IMG/VR virus record: IMGVR_UViG_3300026483_000005
Location: 62,001-126,000 of that record
Length of the DNA stretch: 64,000 nucleotides
Origin: a virus
Reading direction: 5' to 3' (one strand)
Under the pieces are notes generated by a model. It was not told where the DNA came from. It was given only the letters and a program-made list of their open reading frames with translations, and ran no database searches. Below, in pieces: positions 50,688 through 60,320 of this stretch (its first letter is position 1; each line of letters opens with the position of its first letter). Made by a program: the position numbers and the translations under genes.

Positions 50688-51783
50688 AGACTTTACATTC
50701 GACGATTTAAATAAGCAATTAGCTGATTTAAATCCATTAGGATCTATCATGGAAACTTCAAACTTTTCAAAGGTAACAGATTGGATTCACACAGGAAATT
50801 ATCATTTGAACGCATGTGTATCAGGTTCATTATTTAAAGGATGGCCAAACAATAGATCATCATCTATCGCTGGTCCTTCAGGAACAGGTAAAACATTCTT
50901 AATGTTAAACACAGTTAGAGAAGCTATTGATAAAGGATATAGTGTAATTTATTATGATTCTGAAGCAGCCGTTGATAAGGAACAAATGGAAAAGTTTGGA
51001 ATTGATACTTCCAAAGTAAATTACCAACCTACAAATACAGTTCAAGATTTTAGAACTTCTGTAACTACAATTACTAAGAAAATGCAAGATGCTAAAAGAG
51101 CAGGTGGTGAAGTTCCTAAAGTAATGATTATTTTAGATTCAGCCGGTAACTTAGCGACTGCGAAAGAAATAGCAGATGCAGCAAGTGGTTCTGACAAATC
51201 AGATATGACTAGATCTAAGGTTTTAAAATCTATCTTTAGAATTATAATGACTCCATTAGCAGATCTTAAAATACCTTTCTTATTTACAAACCATACATAC
51301 CAATCTCAATCCTTTATTCCAATGCAAATCGCAGGTGGTGGAACAGGACCACAGTATGCAGCATCAATTGTACTGATGTTAAACAAGGCTCAATTAAAGG
51401 ACGGAGCTGAAAAAGTAGGTATTATAGTTACGGCTAAACCTGATAAAAATAGATTTGCAAAGCCACATCCTATTAAGTTTCACTTAAACTTTACAGAAGG
51501 TATGAATCCTTATGTTGGATTAGAACAATATGCTACATGGGATATTTGTGGAATTACTAGAGGAAATATTGTAAAAGGAGAAAAGATTCCAAAGGCAACA
51601 GCAAGAACATGGATATGTAAACACCTAGATCATACTGTTGCGAATAAAGATTTCTTTTCTGAAATGGTATTTACACAAACCGTACTAGAGCAAATCGAAT
51701 CGCACATTCAACCTTTGTTTAATTACAACACTGAAATTTCTGAAATTGACGTAGAAGAAATGTTAGAAGATAGTGAAGCATAA
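50674..51783 (+). CDS. uvsX: Recombinase UvsX (RecA family)
   Basis: A RecA-type core is clear: Walker A GPSGTGKT at 67-74, the catalytic segment YYDSEAAVD after the first strand, Walker B VMIILDSAGNL near 150, the NHTYQS segment and a GGGTGPQYAA loop. Length 369 is close to T4 UvsX (391). The enzyme forms filaments on single-stranded DNA to start recombination-dependent replication, helped by UvsY and gp32, both encoded elsewhere in the window. The acidic C-terminus (EIDVEEMLEDSEA) is usual in this family. The stop overlaps the next ATG by one base. Confidence 0.92.
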   Translation: MAKNKDFTFDDLNKQLADLNPLGSIMETSNFSKVTDWIHTGNYHLNACVSGSLFKGWPNNRSSSIAGPSGTGKTFLMLNTVREAIDKGYSVIYYDSEAAVDKEQMEKFGIDTSKVNYQPTNTVQDFRTSVTTITKKMQDAKRAGGEVPKVMIILDSAGNLATAKEIADAASGSDKSDMTRSKVLKSIFRIIMTPLADLKIPFLFTNHTYQSQSFIPMQIAGGGTGPQYAASIVLMLNKAQLKDGAEKVGIIVTAKPDKNRFAKPHPIKFHLNFTEGMNPYVGLEQYATWDICGITRGNIVKGEKIPKATARTWICKHLDHTVANKDFFSEMVFTQTVLEQIESHIQPLFNYNTEISEIDVEEMLEDSEA

Positions 51784-52094
51784 TGAAGTTGAACATAAAC
51801 AAGATAAACGAAGATAAGCTTCCAATTAAATATATTCTGGGAATACAAGAAGAATTAGAATCTTTTCCCGATGCATTTGACATTATGCATATATTTATAA
51901 CTAGAGCAGTGAGACAGCCTGACAGACAAAAGGCGTCTTTCACCAAACATGCTCTCAATAAATATTTCGCAAAGGGGAAAAATGAAAATGTAGAATCCGG
52001 ATTAAATGAAGCAATTGGTATGGGACTAATAGAACAAACCAATTCGAACGAAGGTAAAGAAGCTTATAAAATATTAATTAACCCATTCCTATGA
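51783..52094 (+). CDS. Hypothetical protein, 103 aa, winged-helix-like
   Basis: No clear family. The predicted order of helix, helix, basic turn (TRAVRQPDRQKAS), helix, and a C-terminal beta hairpin (MGLIEQT then AYKILIN) would fit a small winged-helix DNA-binding domain. It is coupled by overlaps to uvsX and to the oxygenase gene. In T4 the helicase loader gp59 lies elsewhere and is twice as long, so I do not assign it. A replication accessory role is possible. Confidence 0.5.
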   Translation: MKLNINKINEDKLPIKYILGIQEELESFPDAFDIMHIFITRAVRQPDRQKASFTKHALNKYFAKGKNENVESGLNEAIGMGLIEQTNSNEGKEAYKILINPFL

Positions 52095-52684
52095 TAACAA
52101 TTAGAGACAACTTTATTAAAGATGAAAAACTCCTCAGAGATATTGCAAATGATAACACATTTTTTGCAGATCCAGGTGTTTATTACTGGTGGAAAGGATG
52201 GTTCAACGAAGAACCAGGCCATGAACCTACAGTAAAACAAAGGCTTATATCAGCTATTTGGGCAAATGATTGCCCAATATCTGAAGTATGGGATATAGCA
52301 GGATTTGAATATTGGACAGGTATTCAGTCTGCTAATCCTACATTAGGACATAAGGACAATTTAGGATTTCATTTTGATAAAGATGAATCTTGGTTCAAGA
52401 AAACCAACGGAGAAGAAATAGTAAGACCTGTAATAGGCACTGTATATTATCCGCCACAGCCTGAGTTTGAAGGAGGAGAATTAATAGTTCATACTGCAGG
52501 AAAGGATAAAGCGCCTGATGTAATTCAAACCCGACCTAATAGATTAATTATATTTAGAGCAGGTGATGATGTCCATGCAGTCGATACGGTTACTAAGGGA
52601 ACTAGAAAGGCAATTGCAATTAATTTATGGTCAGATGTACCTTTTGCAAAAACAAATGGTGATTTAGTGGTAGAACAAGTATAA
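52091..52684 (+). CDS. 2-oxoglutarate/Fe(II)-dependent oxygenase
   Basis: The double-stranded beta-helix signature is present: H94-x-D96 in FHFDKDE, distal His162 in DVHAVDTV and Arg172 about ten residues later for 2-oxoglutarate binding. FEGGELIVH and NRLIIFRAGD are the typical strands of the prolyl-4-hydroxylase-like group found in phages, mainly marine ones. The substrate is unknown; options are a protein side chain, a nucleotide or a base. Its placement between UvsX and helicase gp41, with a four-base overlap upstream, is unexpected for a metabolic gene and hints at DNA- or replisome-linked action. Confidence 0.82.
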   Translation: MITIRDNFIKDEKLLRDIANDNTFFADPGVYYWWKGWFNEEPGHEPTVKQRLISAIWANDCPISEVWDIAGFEYWTGIQSANPTLGHKDNLGFHFDKDESWFKKTNGEEIVRPVIGTVYYPPQPEFEGGELIVHTAGKDKAPDVIQTRPNRLIIFRAGDDVHAVDTVTKGTRKAIAINLWSDVPFAKTNGDLVVEQV

Positions 52685-52694
52685 AAACTATAAT

Positions 52695-54008
52695 ATGAAA
52701 TTTGGACCTGATTTTGAAAAAATATTCTTTAAATTATCTTTACAGAAACCCAAGTATCTAGGAAATATTAAACGAGGATTCTACACCTCAGAAGATATTG
52801 ACTTAATACACTTCCTTGCTACTAAGTTCTATGATAAGTTTCATGAAACTCCTTCTAACGAGCAAATGAAACTGCTTATTAAGAATGATAAGATTTCAGG
52901 AAAGGTTGAAGAGTCTATTATAGATATTGTATATAATGTAGACCTTGACCAATATGACGAAGAATGGTTAACTTCTACAGCCGAAGCATGGATTAAATGG
53001 CGTAACTTTGATAATACTCTTATAGATACTATCGAGTATATTAAAACAACTGAAGTAACACCGGATAATGCAGACTCGATCATCTCTAAGGTTAAAACTT
53101 TAATTAATGATAGAAACTCTATCGTATTTAACTCTGACCTAGGATTAGACTTCTTTAAACCAGAGGATCACTCTTTCGAAGATGCCGTTAAAGTATCTAC
53201 AGGATATAACTTTTTAGATCGAGCCTTAAATGGTGGTTATGATAAAGATGGTTCTTTAGTTGTTTATGTAGGTGAACAGAATATCGGTAAATCAATTTAC
53301 CTTGCTAACGATGCCGCTAATTTTGTAAAGATGGGAACAAACACTGCGGTAATCACTGCAGAAATGTCAGCTATTAAATTTATGAAAAGAATCGGTTCTA
53401 ATTTACTAAGCATAAATATTTCAGACTACGAAGAAAAATCTAAAAATTCTGATTTGATCAAAAGAAAATTAGAAACAGTAGGAGACGGCTTTACTCCCCC
53501 TGGTCAATTATTTGTAAAACAATTTCCAACATCACAGGCGACTGTTCCAGATATTGAAGCATACTTAAAGCAAATTGAAGAAGAAAGAAAAATAAAACTA
53601 GGTGCAGTAGTTATTGACTATATTAATATTCTTTCTAATTTTAGAAATCCTAATTCTGAAAACACATATCTTAAGATCAAGCAGATTGCAGAAGATCTTA
53701 GAGCAATGGGTGTAAGAAACGGATGGCTAATTGTAACAGCAACACAGATTACAAGAAACGGTTATAATTCAAGCGATATCACAATGACAGATGTTGCAGA
53801 ATCAGCAGGTCTATCACATACTGCAGATATTATGCTTGGTATTATACAAGACGATATGATGAGAGCTAGTTATGAATACTGGCTTAAAATATTGAAAATA
53901 CGAGACGGTGAAGGTAGAGGATCTAAATGTAAATTAGGAATTAACTATAATTACATGAGACTTACAGAGACCGATGAAGTTACTAATTCTAACATACACA
54001 GCTTATAA
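52695..54008 (+). CDS. 41: Replicative helicase gp41 (DnaB family)
   Basis: The 437-residue protein has an N-terminal helical domain, then a RecA-like ATPase with Walker A GEQNIGKS (193-200), a conserved TAEMS segment (221-225), Walker B VVIDY (305-309) and an ATQITRNGYNS segment with the DnaB-type arginine region. T4 gp41 is 475 residues. It unwinds the fork as a hexamer and works with primase gp61, encoded 30 kb upstream. The next gene starts three bases after the stop. Confidence 0.9.
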   Translation: MKFGPDFEKIFFKLSLQKPKYLGNIKRGFYTSEDIDLIHFLATKFYDKFHETPSNEQMKLLIKNDKISGKVEESIIDIVYNVDLDQYDEEWLTSTAEAWIKWRNFDNTLIDTIEYIKTTEVTPDNADSIISKVKTLINDRNSIVFNSDLGLDFFKPEDHSFEDAVKVSTGYNFLDRALNGGYDKDGSLVVYVGEQNIGKSIYLANDAANFVKMGTNTAVITAEMSAIKFMKRIGSNLLSINISDYEEKSKNSDLIKRKLETVGDGFTPPGQLFVKQFPTSQATVPDIEAYLKQIEEERKIKLGAVVIDYINILSNFRNPNSENTYLKIKQIAEDLRAMGVRNGWLIVTATQITRNGYNSSDITMTDVAESAGLSHTADIMLGIIQDDMMRASYEYWLKILKIRDGEGRGSKCKLGINYNYMRLTETDEVTNSNIHSL

Positions 54009-54010
54009 TT

Positions 54011-54457
54011 ATGAGAACAAAAAGAGATAAAATATTTGACAACACTTTCGAAGACGGCGGAGACTTTGAACTAAATGGAACTATTTCATTTAACCTTAAT
54101 CCACAATACACGGATAACAGAGACGAAGAAGATAAAATAGAAAGTGAACAAATCAGAAATAAGATTCATGAATTAATAGAGGCTTCAAGATTTAAGAAGT
54201 TTAATGAGGTAGATGAATTTCAGCAGATAACTAAATTAAGAAAATTAGACATAAATGAAGTGTATGGGTTTATGTATGACGAACTAAGCACAAAGTTTTC
54301 TATAATAGATTTATTTTCAGAACTATGCGATTACTTTAATATCAATCCAACTAAATTTTATTCTTCACTAAGTAACAAATATAAGGAAGCCCTTATTCAA
54401 GAACTTGACAAGAAAACAAACGTCTTAAAAAGAAAGAACATAAATAAACTTTTCTAA
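54011..54457 (+). CDS. Hypothetical protein, 148 aa
   Basis: No family is recognised. An Asp/Glu/Asn-rich N-terminal 45 residues precede a helical domain with EFQQITKLRKLD and a FSELCDYFNINPTKF segment that resembles a helix-turn-helix, then a Lys-rich end (KRKNINKLF). It is packed between gp41 and gp47 with gaps of two bases each, so it is in the replication-recombination operon. It may be a fork accessory or regulatory factor, which cannot be judged from sequence alone. Confidence 0.52.
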   Translation: MRTKRDKIFDNTFEDGGDFELNGTISFNLNPQYTDNRDEEDKIESEQIRNKIHELIEASRFKKFNEVDEFQQITKLRKLDINEVYGFMYDELSTKFSIIDLFSELCDYFNINPTKFYSSLSNKYKEALIQELDKKTNVLKRKNINKLF

Positions 54458-54459
54458 AA

Positions 54460-55575
54460 ATGATAGAGCCAAAGGTATTAGAGAAACCAGTAAATAGAAT
54501 CTGGATTCTCGGAGATATGCACCTTGGAGTTCGTTCTAATTCTCTGGAATGGTTACAGACACAGAAAGATTTTTACGAAAACCAATTTATTCCAACACTA
54601 AAAAGAGATGTCAAAGAAGGCGACATTTTAGTTCAGGTTGGAGACGCATTCGATAATAGACAAAGTATAAACTTAAGAGTTCTGCACTATGCAGTAGATC
54701 TTTTTGAAAGATTAGGTGAAATTTTGCCAGTTCATGTTATATGCGGTAACCATGATATATGGGCTAAAAAATCCAATGATGTAAGTTCAATAGATTCTTT
54801 AAAGTGGATTCCTAACGTTGCAGTATATAAGGAACCTAGGGAATTTAAATGGGGAGGAAAGAAAGTTCTCTTAATGCCATGGAGAAGAGATTCCACACAT
54901 GAAGCAGAAACACTTGCACAATTTCCAAATTCAGATATTGTATTTTGCCATTCTGAAGTTTCAGGAGTTTCTTTAAATTCTAAAGTTAAAAACCACCATG
55001 GAACAGATACTATTTCTTATAAAAACTATGATGCAGTTTATTCAGGACATATTCATTATAGACAAACTAAAGGAAAGTTAAGATTAGTAGGAACTCCTTA
55101 CGAATTAACAAGATCTGATTCGGGTAACACTAAGGGCTTTGATATGGTTGATCTAGGAACCATGGAAGAAACCTTTTACGAAAATACTATATCACCTAAG
55201 TTCGTAAAGTTTTATCTTACAGGTCTTTACAATGTTTCTCTTGGTGAATTTAAAGATAAGATTAGAAATAATTATGTAGATTTATATGTTCCTTCTAATA
55301 TTGCAACAACAAGTGCACTGTCAAGATTAATAAACAAAATACAAAAAATAGGTAGAAGAATAGAACCAAACATATATGAATTAGATTCTTTCTTAGATAA
55401 GGACTTATATGATATGGATGAAATAGAAGATCTCTATAAGAACTATAACATTCTACACCTATGTAATACGTTCGTTGATGGTCTTCCACATGATGACGAA
55501 ACTAGAGAAAGAGTTAAGACTAGTTTAAAAAACTTGCATGATAAATGTGCATATAATTACGATAACGAAGCATGA
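54460..55575 (+). CDS. 47: Recombination nuclease subunit gp47 (SbcD/Mre11-like)
   Basis: Metallophosphoesterase motifs are complete: GDMHLG (18-23, Asp19 and His21), GDAFDNR (61-67), GNHD (96-99), FCHSEVSG and GHIH (196-199). T4 gp47 (339 residues) forms the SbcCD-type nuclease with gp46, resecting DNA ends to allow UvsX-driven invasion and degrading host DNA. A C-terminal region with helical character contacts gp46. The stop overlaps the gp46 ATG by four bases, as expected for a complex made in equal amounts. Confidence 0.93.
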   Translation: MIEPKVLEKPVNRIWILGDMHLGVRSNSLEWLQTQKDFYENQFIPTLKRDVKEGDILVQVGDAFDNRQSINLRVLHYAVDLFERLGEILPVHVICGNHDIWAKKSNDVSSIDSLKWIPNVAVYKEPREFKWGGKKVLLMPWRRDSTHEAETLAQFPNSDIVFCHSEVSGVSLNSKVKNHHGTDTISYKNYDAVYSGHIHYRQTKGKLRLVGTPYELTRSDSGNTKGFDMVDLGTMEETFYENTISPKFVKFYLTGLYNVSLGEFKDKIRNNYVDLYVPSNIATTSALSRLINKIQKIGRRIEPNIYELDSFLDKDLYDMDEIEDLYKNYNILHLCNTFVDGLPHDDETRERVKTSLKNLHDKCAYNYDNEA

Positions 55576-57245
55576 AAATCAAATCAATAGAATTTAAAAA
55601 CTTTGCATCATACGGAAATTCAATTCAAAGGATAGAATTCGAAGATGATAAAGCGGAGTTGTTATTAACTCTTGGTAAAAATGGTCATGGTAAAACTACC
55701 ATCGCCAATGCAATAGTATATGCGCTATACGGTAAAGTTGAAGGTGTTAAGATGGCGGACCTTCCTAATAGAATTAATAAGGAATTATGGGTAAGAATAG
55801 AACTTCAATGTAAAGGAACTATAGTAGAAATCGAGAGAGGTTTGATGCCTAATAGATTTAAAGTTCTTTTAAATGGAATTGAATTTGATAAAGCAGGTAA
55901 GAAATCAGTTCAGGATTATTTAGAAGAAGAGATATTCGGAATCCCATATCATGTATTTAAAAACATTATAATTTTATCTGTAAATGATTTTAAGTCGTTC
56001 TTAACAATGACAAATCATGATAAAAGACAAATCATCGATAAAATGTTTGGATTCTCCATCCTTAATGATATGCAAAAGCAGATTAAAGATGAAAGAAGAG
56101 ATCTTAAAATAGAATTAGATTCTTATGAAAAAGAATTAAGCCAGCTTAGTGAAAATATAGTTTCAGTTAATATGAAATTAAATCAATTACTAGCAGAAGC
56201 TGACACTAAAAACAAAGAAGAAATAGAATCTTTGAAAACTAGTCTTAAAAAATATGATTCTAATAGAATTAAATTAGAAGAGGCAAGCACCAAAGTATCT
56301 AAAATGATTACTTCTAATTCTTCTGACTTACAGGAAAAACAATCTAAATATACTTCACTTAAATATGAGTTAGTAGAATTAAAGAAAAAGCTAGCGTTAT
56401 ATGAAACTGATAAATGTCCAACATGTGAAGGCGAACTAACCTCTTCTTTTCACCAAGAAAGAAAAAAAGAAATAGAGTCTAAGGCAGAATCTCTTCCTTC
56501 TGATATCTCAAAGGCAGAAACAAAGGTGAATGATATTAAATCTAATATTTCAGATTTAAGAATTAAGGACAAGGCAATTAACGATAAAGTGTCTACTATT
56601 AATACTAACATTAGAAATTTAAAGAATGAATTAGTAAAGATAAAAGATTCTTTAAATTCTAATAATGATTTTTCACACTTAAAGCAAATCATTGAAGAAT
56701 TCGAAATACAAGAATCATCAAAGTCAAATTTAAAGGATGAAACTTCTGGTAACTATAATTTCTTAGAAATAATAGAAGAGGTTCTAGGTGAAGATGGCGT
56801 TAAGAACCTTGCAATTCAAACTATTTTACCAGGTCTTAATGCTAATATTGCCGCAATGGGTCAGACAATGCACTTACCTTTCCATATAAGATTCGATGAA
56901 AAGTTTAATTGTCTTATTAATCATTTAGGAGAAGAGATCAATCCACTTACATTATCTACAGGTGAAAGAAAGAAGGCAGACTTTATTATAATTATTGCTA
57001 TCATTAAAATACTTAAGTTAAGATTTCCACAATTAAATCTTTTATTCTTAGACGAGTTATTATCTTCAGTAGATGCAGATGGAGTCCATAATATTCTTAA
57101 AATTCTATCACAGGTTATTAAAGATAGTAAGATTAATACTTTCGTAATTAATCACACCGTTCTTCCCCATGAATTATTTGATAAAAAGATACAAATATAT
57201 AGAGAAAATGGATTCTCTAAACTCGAGATAGAGGTTATAGAATAA
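55572..57245 (+). CDS. 46: Recombination nuclease subunit gp46 (SbcC/Rad50-like)
   Basis: An ABC-type ATPase is split by a coiled coil: Walker A GKNGHGKT (35-42), long heptad-rich arms, a zinc hook CPTC (Cys282 and Cys285), signature LSTGERKKADF near 461, Walker B LLFLDEL near 488-494 and a VINHT switch segment. Size 557 matches T4 gp46 (560). It works with gp47 encoded immediately upstream. The end of the gene is followed after a few bases by a candidate late promoter. Confidence 0.93.
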   Translation: MKIKSIEFKNFASYGNSIQRIEFEDDKAELLLTLGKNGHGKTTIANAIVYALYGKVEGVKMADLPNRINKELWVRIELQCKGTIVEIERGLMPNRFKVLLNGIEFDKAGKKSVQDYLEEEIFGIPYHVFKNIIILSVNDFKSFLTMTNHDKRQIIDKMFGFSILNDMQKQIKDERRDLKIELDSYEKELSQLSENIVSVNMKLNQLLAEADTKNKEEIESLKTSLKKYDSNRIKLEEASTKVSKMITSNSSDLQEKQSKYTSLKYELVELKKKLALYETDKCPTCEGELTSSFHQERKKEIESKAESLPSDISKAETKVNDIKSNISDLRIKDKAINDKVSTINTNIRNLKNELVKIKDSLNSNNDFSHLKQIIEEFEIQESSKSNLKDETSGNYNFLEIIEEVLGEDGVKNLAIQTILPGLNANIAAMGQTMHLPFHIRFDEKFNCLINHLGEEINPLTLSTGERKKADFIIIIAIIKILKLRFPQLNLLFLDELLSSVDADGVHNILKILSQVIKDSKINTFVINHTVLPHELFDKKIQIYRENGFSKLEIEVIE

Positions 57246-57256
57246 AGATATATAAA
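57244..57256 (+). promoter_or_regulatory. Candidate late promoter, AAAGATATATAAA
   Basis: A strong copy of the recurrent element overlapping the gp46 stop codon, 25 bases before the ATG at 57282. Confidence 0.42.
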
Positions 57257-57281
57257 TCAAATAAAAAGATTTCACTTAAAC

Positions 57282-58619
57282 ATGAATAATAAAATCTTAA
57301 AATACGATCAGTATTTAAATGAAGCTATGAAAACGGGTTCAATAGAACTTGTAAATCCTTCTCTAAATAAAGCAGCTACGATAATCGCAAGATTTGTAAA
57401 TAAGAAAACAAAGAAGGACTTTAAAAAGTTTCCATTTGAAATGATAACTGATATGGGTTCTGGAGTAATGTTTTACTCAAGTAAAGGTACAGAGGCATTT
57501 ATGGTAACTCCCGCTGCTGCAAAAAACCCTGGTATTGTAGGTTCTATAATCTATTTCTCAGATGCAGCAGACGCTAAATCTGATTTTTCTATTTCATCTG
57601 AAACATTCCCAATTGTTAAATTAGTTGGAGAATTCGTTAGATTAATGGATAAAAAATACGTTGCATCTATACAAGAGTCAATGTTATTAGAAAGAAGAAC
57701 TAAAAGAGCATTCTCTAAAGAAGAAATTAAAATGATCGAGGCTAAATTAGCAGCTGGAATGGCCGTTAATAAAATAGCAGACGAATTAGAAGTTCCTTAT
57801 TCTTCAATCATGAATATTAAGAAAGGACAGCAGGTTGTAGTAAAACCTACCGCAGCTGAAACACAAAATGATATGACACTTAATGATAAGGTTAAATATC
57901 TTGAAGAAACAATGGAAGATATTTACGAAATATCAAGAAGAGTCGCTGCAGGTGCATTTAACTCTTTATTTATTTCAGGTAGAGCAGGTACTGGTAAAAC
58001 ATATAATGTAGAAAGAGCAATGAAAGATGAAGGTCTTGTTGACGAAGAAGATTACGTTATGGTTTCAGGTGCAGCATCTGTTATTATGATGTATAAGAAA
58101 TTCTATCAATATAGAAATAAGACATTAATCTTTGATGACTGTGATGCAGTATTTAGAGATGAAAACGGTAGAAACTTAATGAAAGCGGCATTAGATACAA
58201 AGAAAGTAAGAAAAATCTCTTATTTAAAAAAGACTAAAGCAGTATATGATCCTAAAGATGTGAGTCCTGAAGAAGCATTCACATTAGAAGAAAATGGAAT
58301 TGTTCCTAACTCATTTGAATTCGCAGGAAGAGTAATTTTTATTTCGAATTTAGCAAAAGAAAAGGCAGATCCAGATGGAGCTATTAGATCTAGATCTATT
58401 TTAGTAGATGTAAATCCTGATGATGCAACCTTAATGGAAAGAATGGAAAGGTTATTACCCCATTTAGAACCTACCGAGATGCCACTTAAAGAAAAGGAAG
58501 AAATCTACGAATTTATGAAAAACGCAAACGATATTTCTATGAGAACATTCGTTAAAGCAGCTGGTTTAAAAATGTCAGGTTTACCAAACTGGCAAAGAGC
58601 AGCGACAAGATACCTATAA
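57282..58619 (+). CDS. AAA+ ATPase with capsid-leader-like N-terminal module
   Basis: Residues 1-14 (KYDQYLNE14/A15) and ESMLLE137/R138 are the same motif as in the accessory block, bounding a small alpha/beta module (15-137). A helix-turn-helix-like segment follows (NKIADELEVPYSSIMNIKKG, 163-182). The C-terminal 240 residues are an AAA+ ATPase: Walker A GRAGTGKT (233-240), Walker B TLIFDDCD (281-288), sensor 1 VIFISNL near 350 and a SRSILVDVN arginine segment. No known family is assigned. It precedes a gp15-like structural gene. If the leader is cleaved, the ATPase would be freed from residue 138. Substrate unknown. Confidence 0.68.
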   Translation: MNNKILKYDQYLNEAMKTGSIELVNPSLNKAATIIARFVNKKTKKDFKKFPFEMITDMGSGVMFYSSKGTEAFMVTPAAAKNPGIVGSIIYFSDAADAKSDFSISSETFPIVKLVGEFVRLMDKKYVASIQESMLLERRTKRAFSKEEIKMIEAKLAAGMAVNKIADELEVPYSSIMNIKKGQQVVVKPTAAETQNDMTLNDKVKYLEETMEDIYEISRRVAAGAFNSLFISGRAGTGKTYNVERAMKDEGLVDEEDYVMVSGAASVIMMYKKFYQYRNKTLIFDDCDAVFRDENGRNLMKAALDTKKVRKISYLKKTKAVYDPKDVSPEEAFTLEENGIVPNSFEFAGRVIFISNLAKEKADPDGAIRSRSILVDVNPDDATLMERMERLLPHLEPTEMPLKEKEEIYEFMKNANDISMRTFVKAAGLKMSGLPNWQRAATRYL

Positions 58620-58622
58620 TAA

Positions 58623-59516
58623 ATGGCTACATATAATCTTAAATATAACACGGACGATTCTGTAATTAGGCATATAATTATCGGTCTATTGGCAGACTTA
58701 AATAATAAAGTTTGGTTTCAAAGACAAGTAAGCGCTAATGAGAGAAAGGATATAGACGTTCCTTTTTATTATTCGATCACAGGAGACGATCAATTTTTAA
58801 GAGATAATTTTCTATTTACAACAGCAAGTGGCGATGACTGCTACCCTGATCCTGGGTTTGCAGATGGAAATTACGATGTAATTCCAAGAGGAGTCGCTAG
58901 AATTTCTTCAATATCTATAGAATCTTCTAAACTAGTCAATAAAAGAATAATGGGAAATTATTCTAGACTTGATGAAGAAGGAGCTCTACAAGCATATTCT
59001 TCTGAATTTGAAATGATTCCAATTTTAATAAATTTTGACATAGAAGTTTTAGTATCTTCAATGTTAGATTCTTTAAAGATTACTGAAATGATAGTAAAGA
59101 AATTATATAAATCTAATTACTTTAACATAGAAGTAGGACATCTAGAAGAAGGAACGTACAGATTACCTTCGTATTATTCTTTACCGGATGATTATACAGT
59201 GGAGGCTCCAATAGATTTTGGATTCGACGATAAAGACAAATATAAAATAACATTTCCAATAGAAGTAAATTCATTTATACCTTCTTTCTCAAACACGCCA
59301 GACGGAAATCCAGGTTCTGGATCATCTGGAGAATCTGGAGAATCTAGAGCATATAGATATGGTTCAGGTGGATCTTCTGAATTTCACGCTGGAAATAGGA
59401 TGTTTGAAATAAAACAAAAATCAATTACATCTAATAAAGGAGAGGCAAAGGATGAGCAATCACAGGCACAACCTGACAATCCTAACATAATTGATGAAAA
59501 CGATACAGATATATAG
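58623..59516 (+). CDS. 15: Tail sheath stabiliser and completion protein gp15-like
   Basis: The 297-residue product follows T4 gp15 (272) in order of features: a hydrophobic helix with HIIIGLLADLNN and an early KxFQRQ-like segment, DIDVPFYYSITG corresponding to IRVPITYAS, a beta hairpin IPRGVARISSISIE, the long MIPILINFDIEVLVSSMLDSL strand-helix that matches the T4 IKMIYELSIFTRYEDD region, and a FPIEVNSFIP ending before a low-complexity Gly/Ser tail. T4 gp15 caps the tail so that it can join the head. Identity is low, but position before late head genes agrees. Confidence 0.65.
   Translation: MATYNLKYNTDDSVIRHIIIGLLADLNNKVWFQRQVSANERKDIDVPFYYSITGDDQFLRDNFLFTTASGDDCYPDPGFADGNYDVIPRGVARISSISIESSKLVNKRIMGNYSRLDEEGALQAYSSEFEMIPILINFDIEVLVSSMLDSLKITEMIVKKLYKSNYFNIEVGHLEEGTYRLPSYYSLPDDYTVEAPIDFGFDDKDKYKITFPIEVNSFIPSFSNTPDGNPGSGSSGESGESRAYRYGSGGSSEFHAGNRMFEIKQKSITSNKGEAKDEQSQAQPDNPNIIDENDTDI
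59507..59516 (+). promoter_or_regulatory. Candidate late promoter, AGATATATAG
   Basis: A GATATATA element formed by the last codons of the gp15-like gene, 29 bases before the ATG at 59546. Because it lies in coding sequence, chance is more likely than for intergenic copies. Confidence 0.3.
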
Positions 59517-59545
59517 TTAAACAATAAAATTAAACGAATAATAAA

Positions 59546-60298
59546 ATGACAAACATGTTAGCACCTTTCGTAAAAATTGAAGAAAACGTTCAATTCTATT
59601 TAAATAATAGAGCTTACGAAATAAAAGAAAACAACATTGAAATTATCGAAAGACCAACTAATAAAGAATTTTTAAACGCAATTTCTGCTTTTGAAAACTT
59701 CGATATAGTAGGAAACGATATCAAATGGTATAACAAAGGTTCAAAATTTATTTACAACATTGAAGAAGGAAAGTTCTACAATGGAACATCTGAAATTACT
59801 GAATCATTCTCAACATACGTATTAGCCAGCGGACTAGTTAGATATGACAACAAAAATAAAGCTGAATTATTTGAAAGCCTTTCTACTATTGTAGAAAATT
59901 TCATGTATTTAGACTTCGCTACCACGTATAAGAAGGGAGGTGTCACTGTTGATTTATTTAAATTAGATGAAAATCTATTTATTTCAAGATTCAACAAAGA
60001 CACCAAATTAAATAAATTCTTTTCAGCTACCGCTAACGAAGCAGTATCTTATATTAAAGCAGAAACTTCAGAAGACGCTTCAGCTGTAGTAATTGAAATG
60101 CTAGAAGGAGAAACTTTAGAACTTGCTAAGAAATCTGAAGAAATTTCAAAGTTTGAAGAAATGATTTCTTTCTTAAAAGATCAAAGAGGTTTATTAGCTG
60201 AAGCTGATAAATCAATTGAAGAAATTAAAGCTGCTGATGCTTTAATTAATTCAGAGATTAAAGTATGGGAAGATAAGATCGAAGCTTTAAACGCATAA
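59546..60298 (+). CDS. Hypothetical, possibly structural protein, 250 aa
   Basis: No family is recognised. Residues 1-170 alternate beta strands and helices, and residues 175-250 form a strongly helical coiled-coil end (ELAKKSEEISKFEEMISFLK region). There is no membrane segment. It is the last gene before a clear terminator and lies between the gp15-like gene and the late sigma factor, so a virion or assembly role is likely by position. The coiled coil suggests an oligomer. Confidence 0.5.
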   Translation: MTNMLAPFVKIEENVQFYLNNRAYEIKENNIEIIERPTNKEFLNAISAFENFDIVGNDIKWYNKGSKFIYNIEEGKFYNGTSEITESFSTYVLASGLVRYDNKNKAELFESLSTIVENFMYLDFATTYKKGGVTVDLFKLDENLFISRFNKDTKLNKFFSATANEAVSYIKAETSEDASAVVIEMLEGETLELAKKSEEISKFEEMISFLKDQRGLLAEADKSIEEIKAADALINSEIKVWEDKIEALNA

Positions 60299-60320
60299 GA
60301 CGTATCATCGTAAAATAGAG

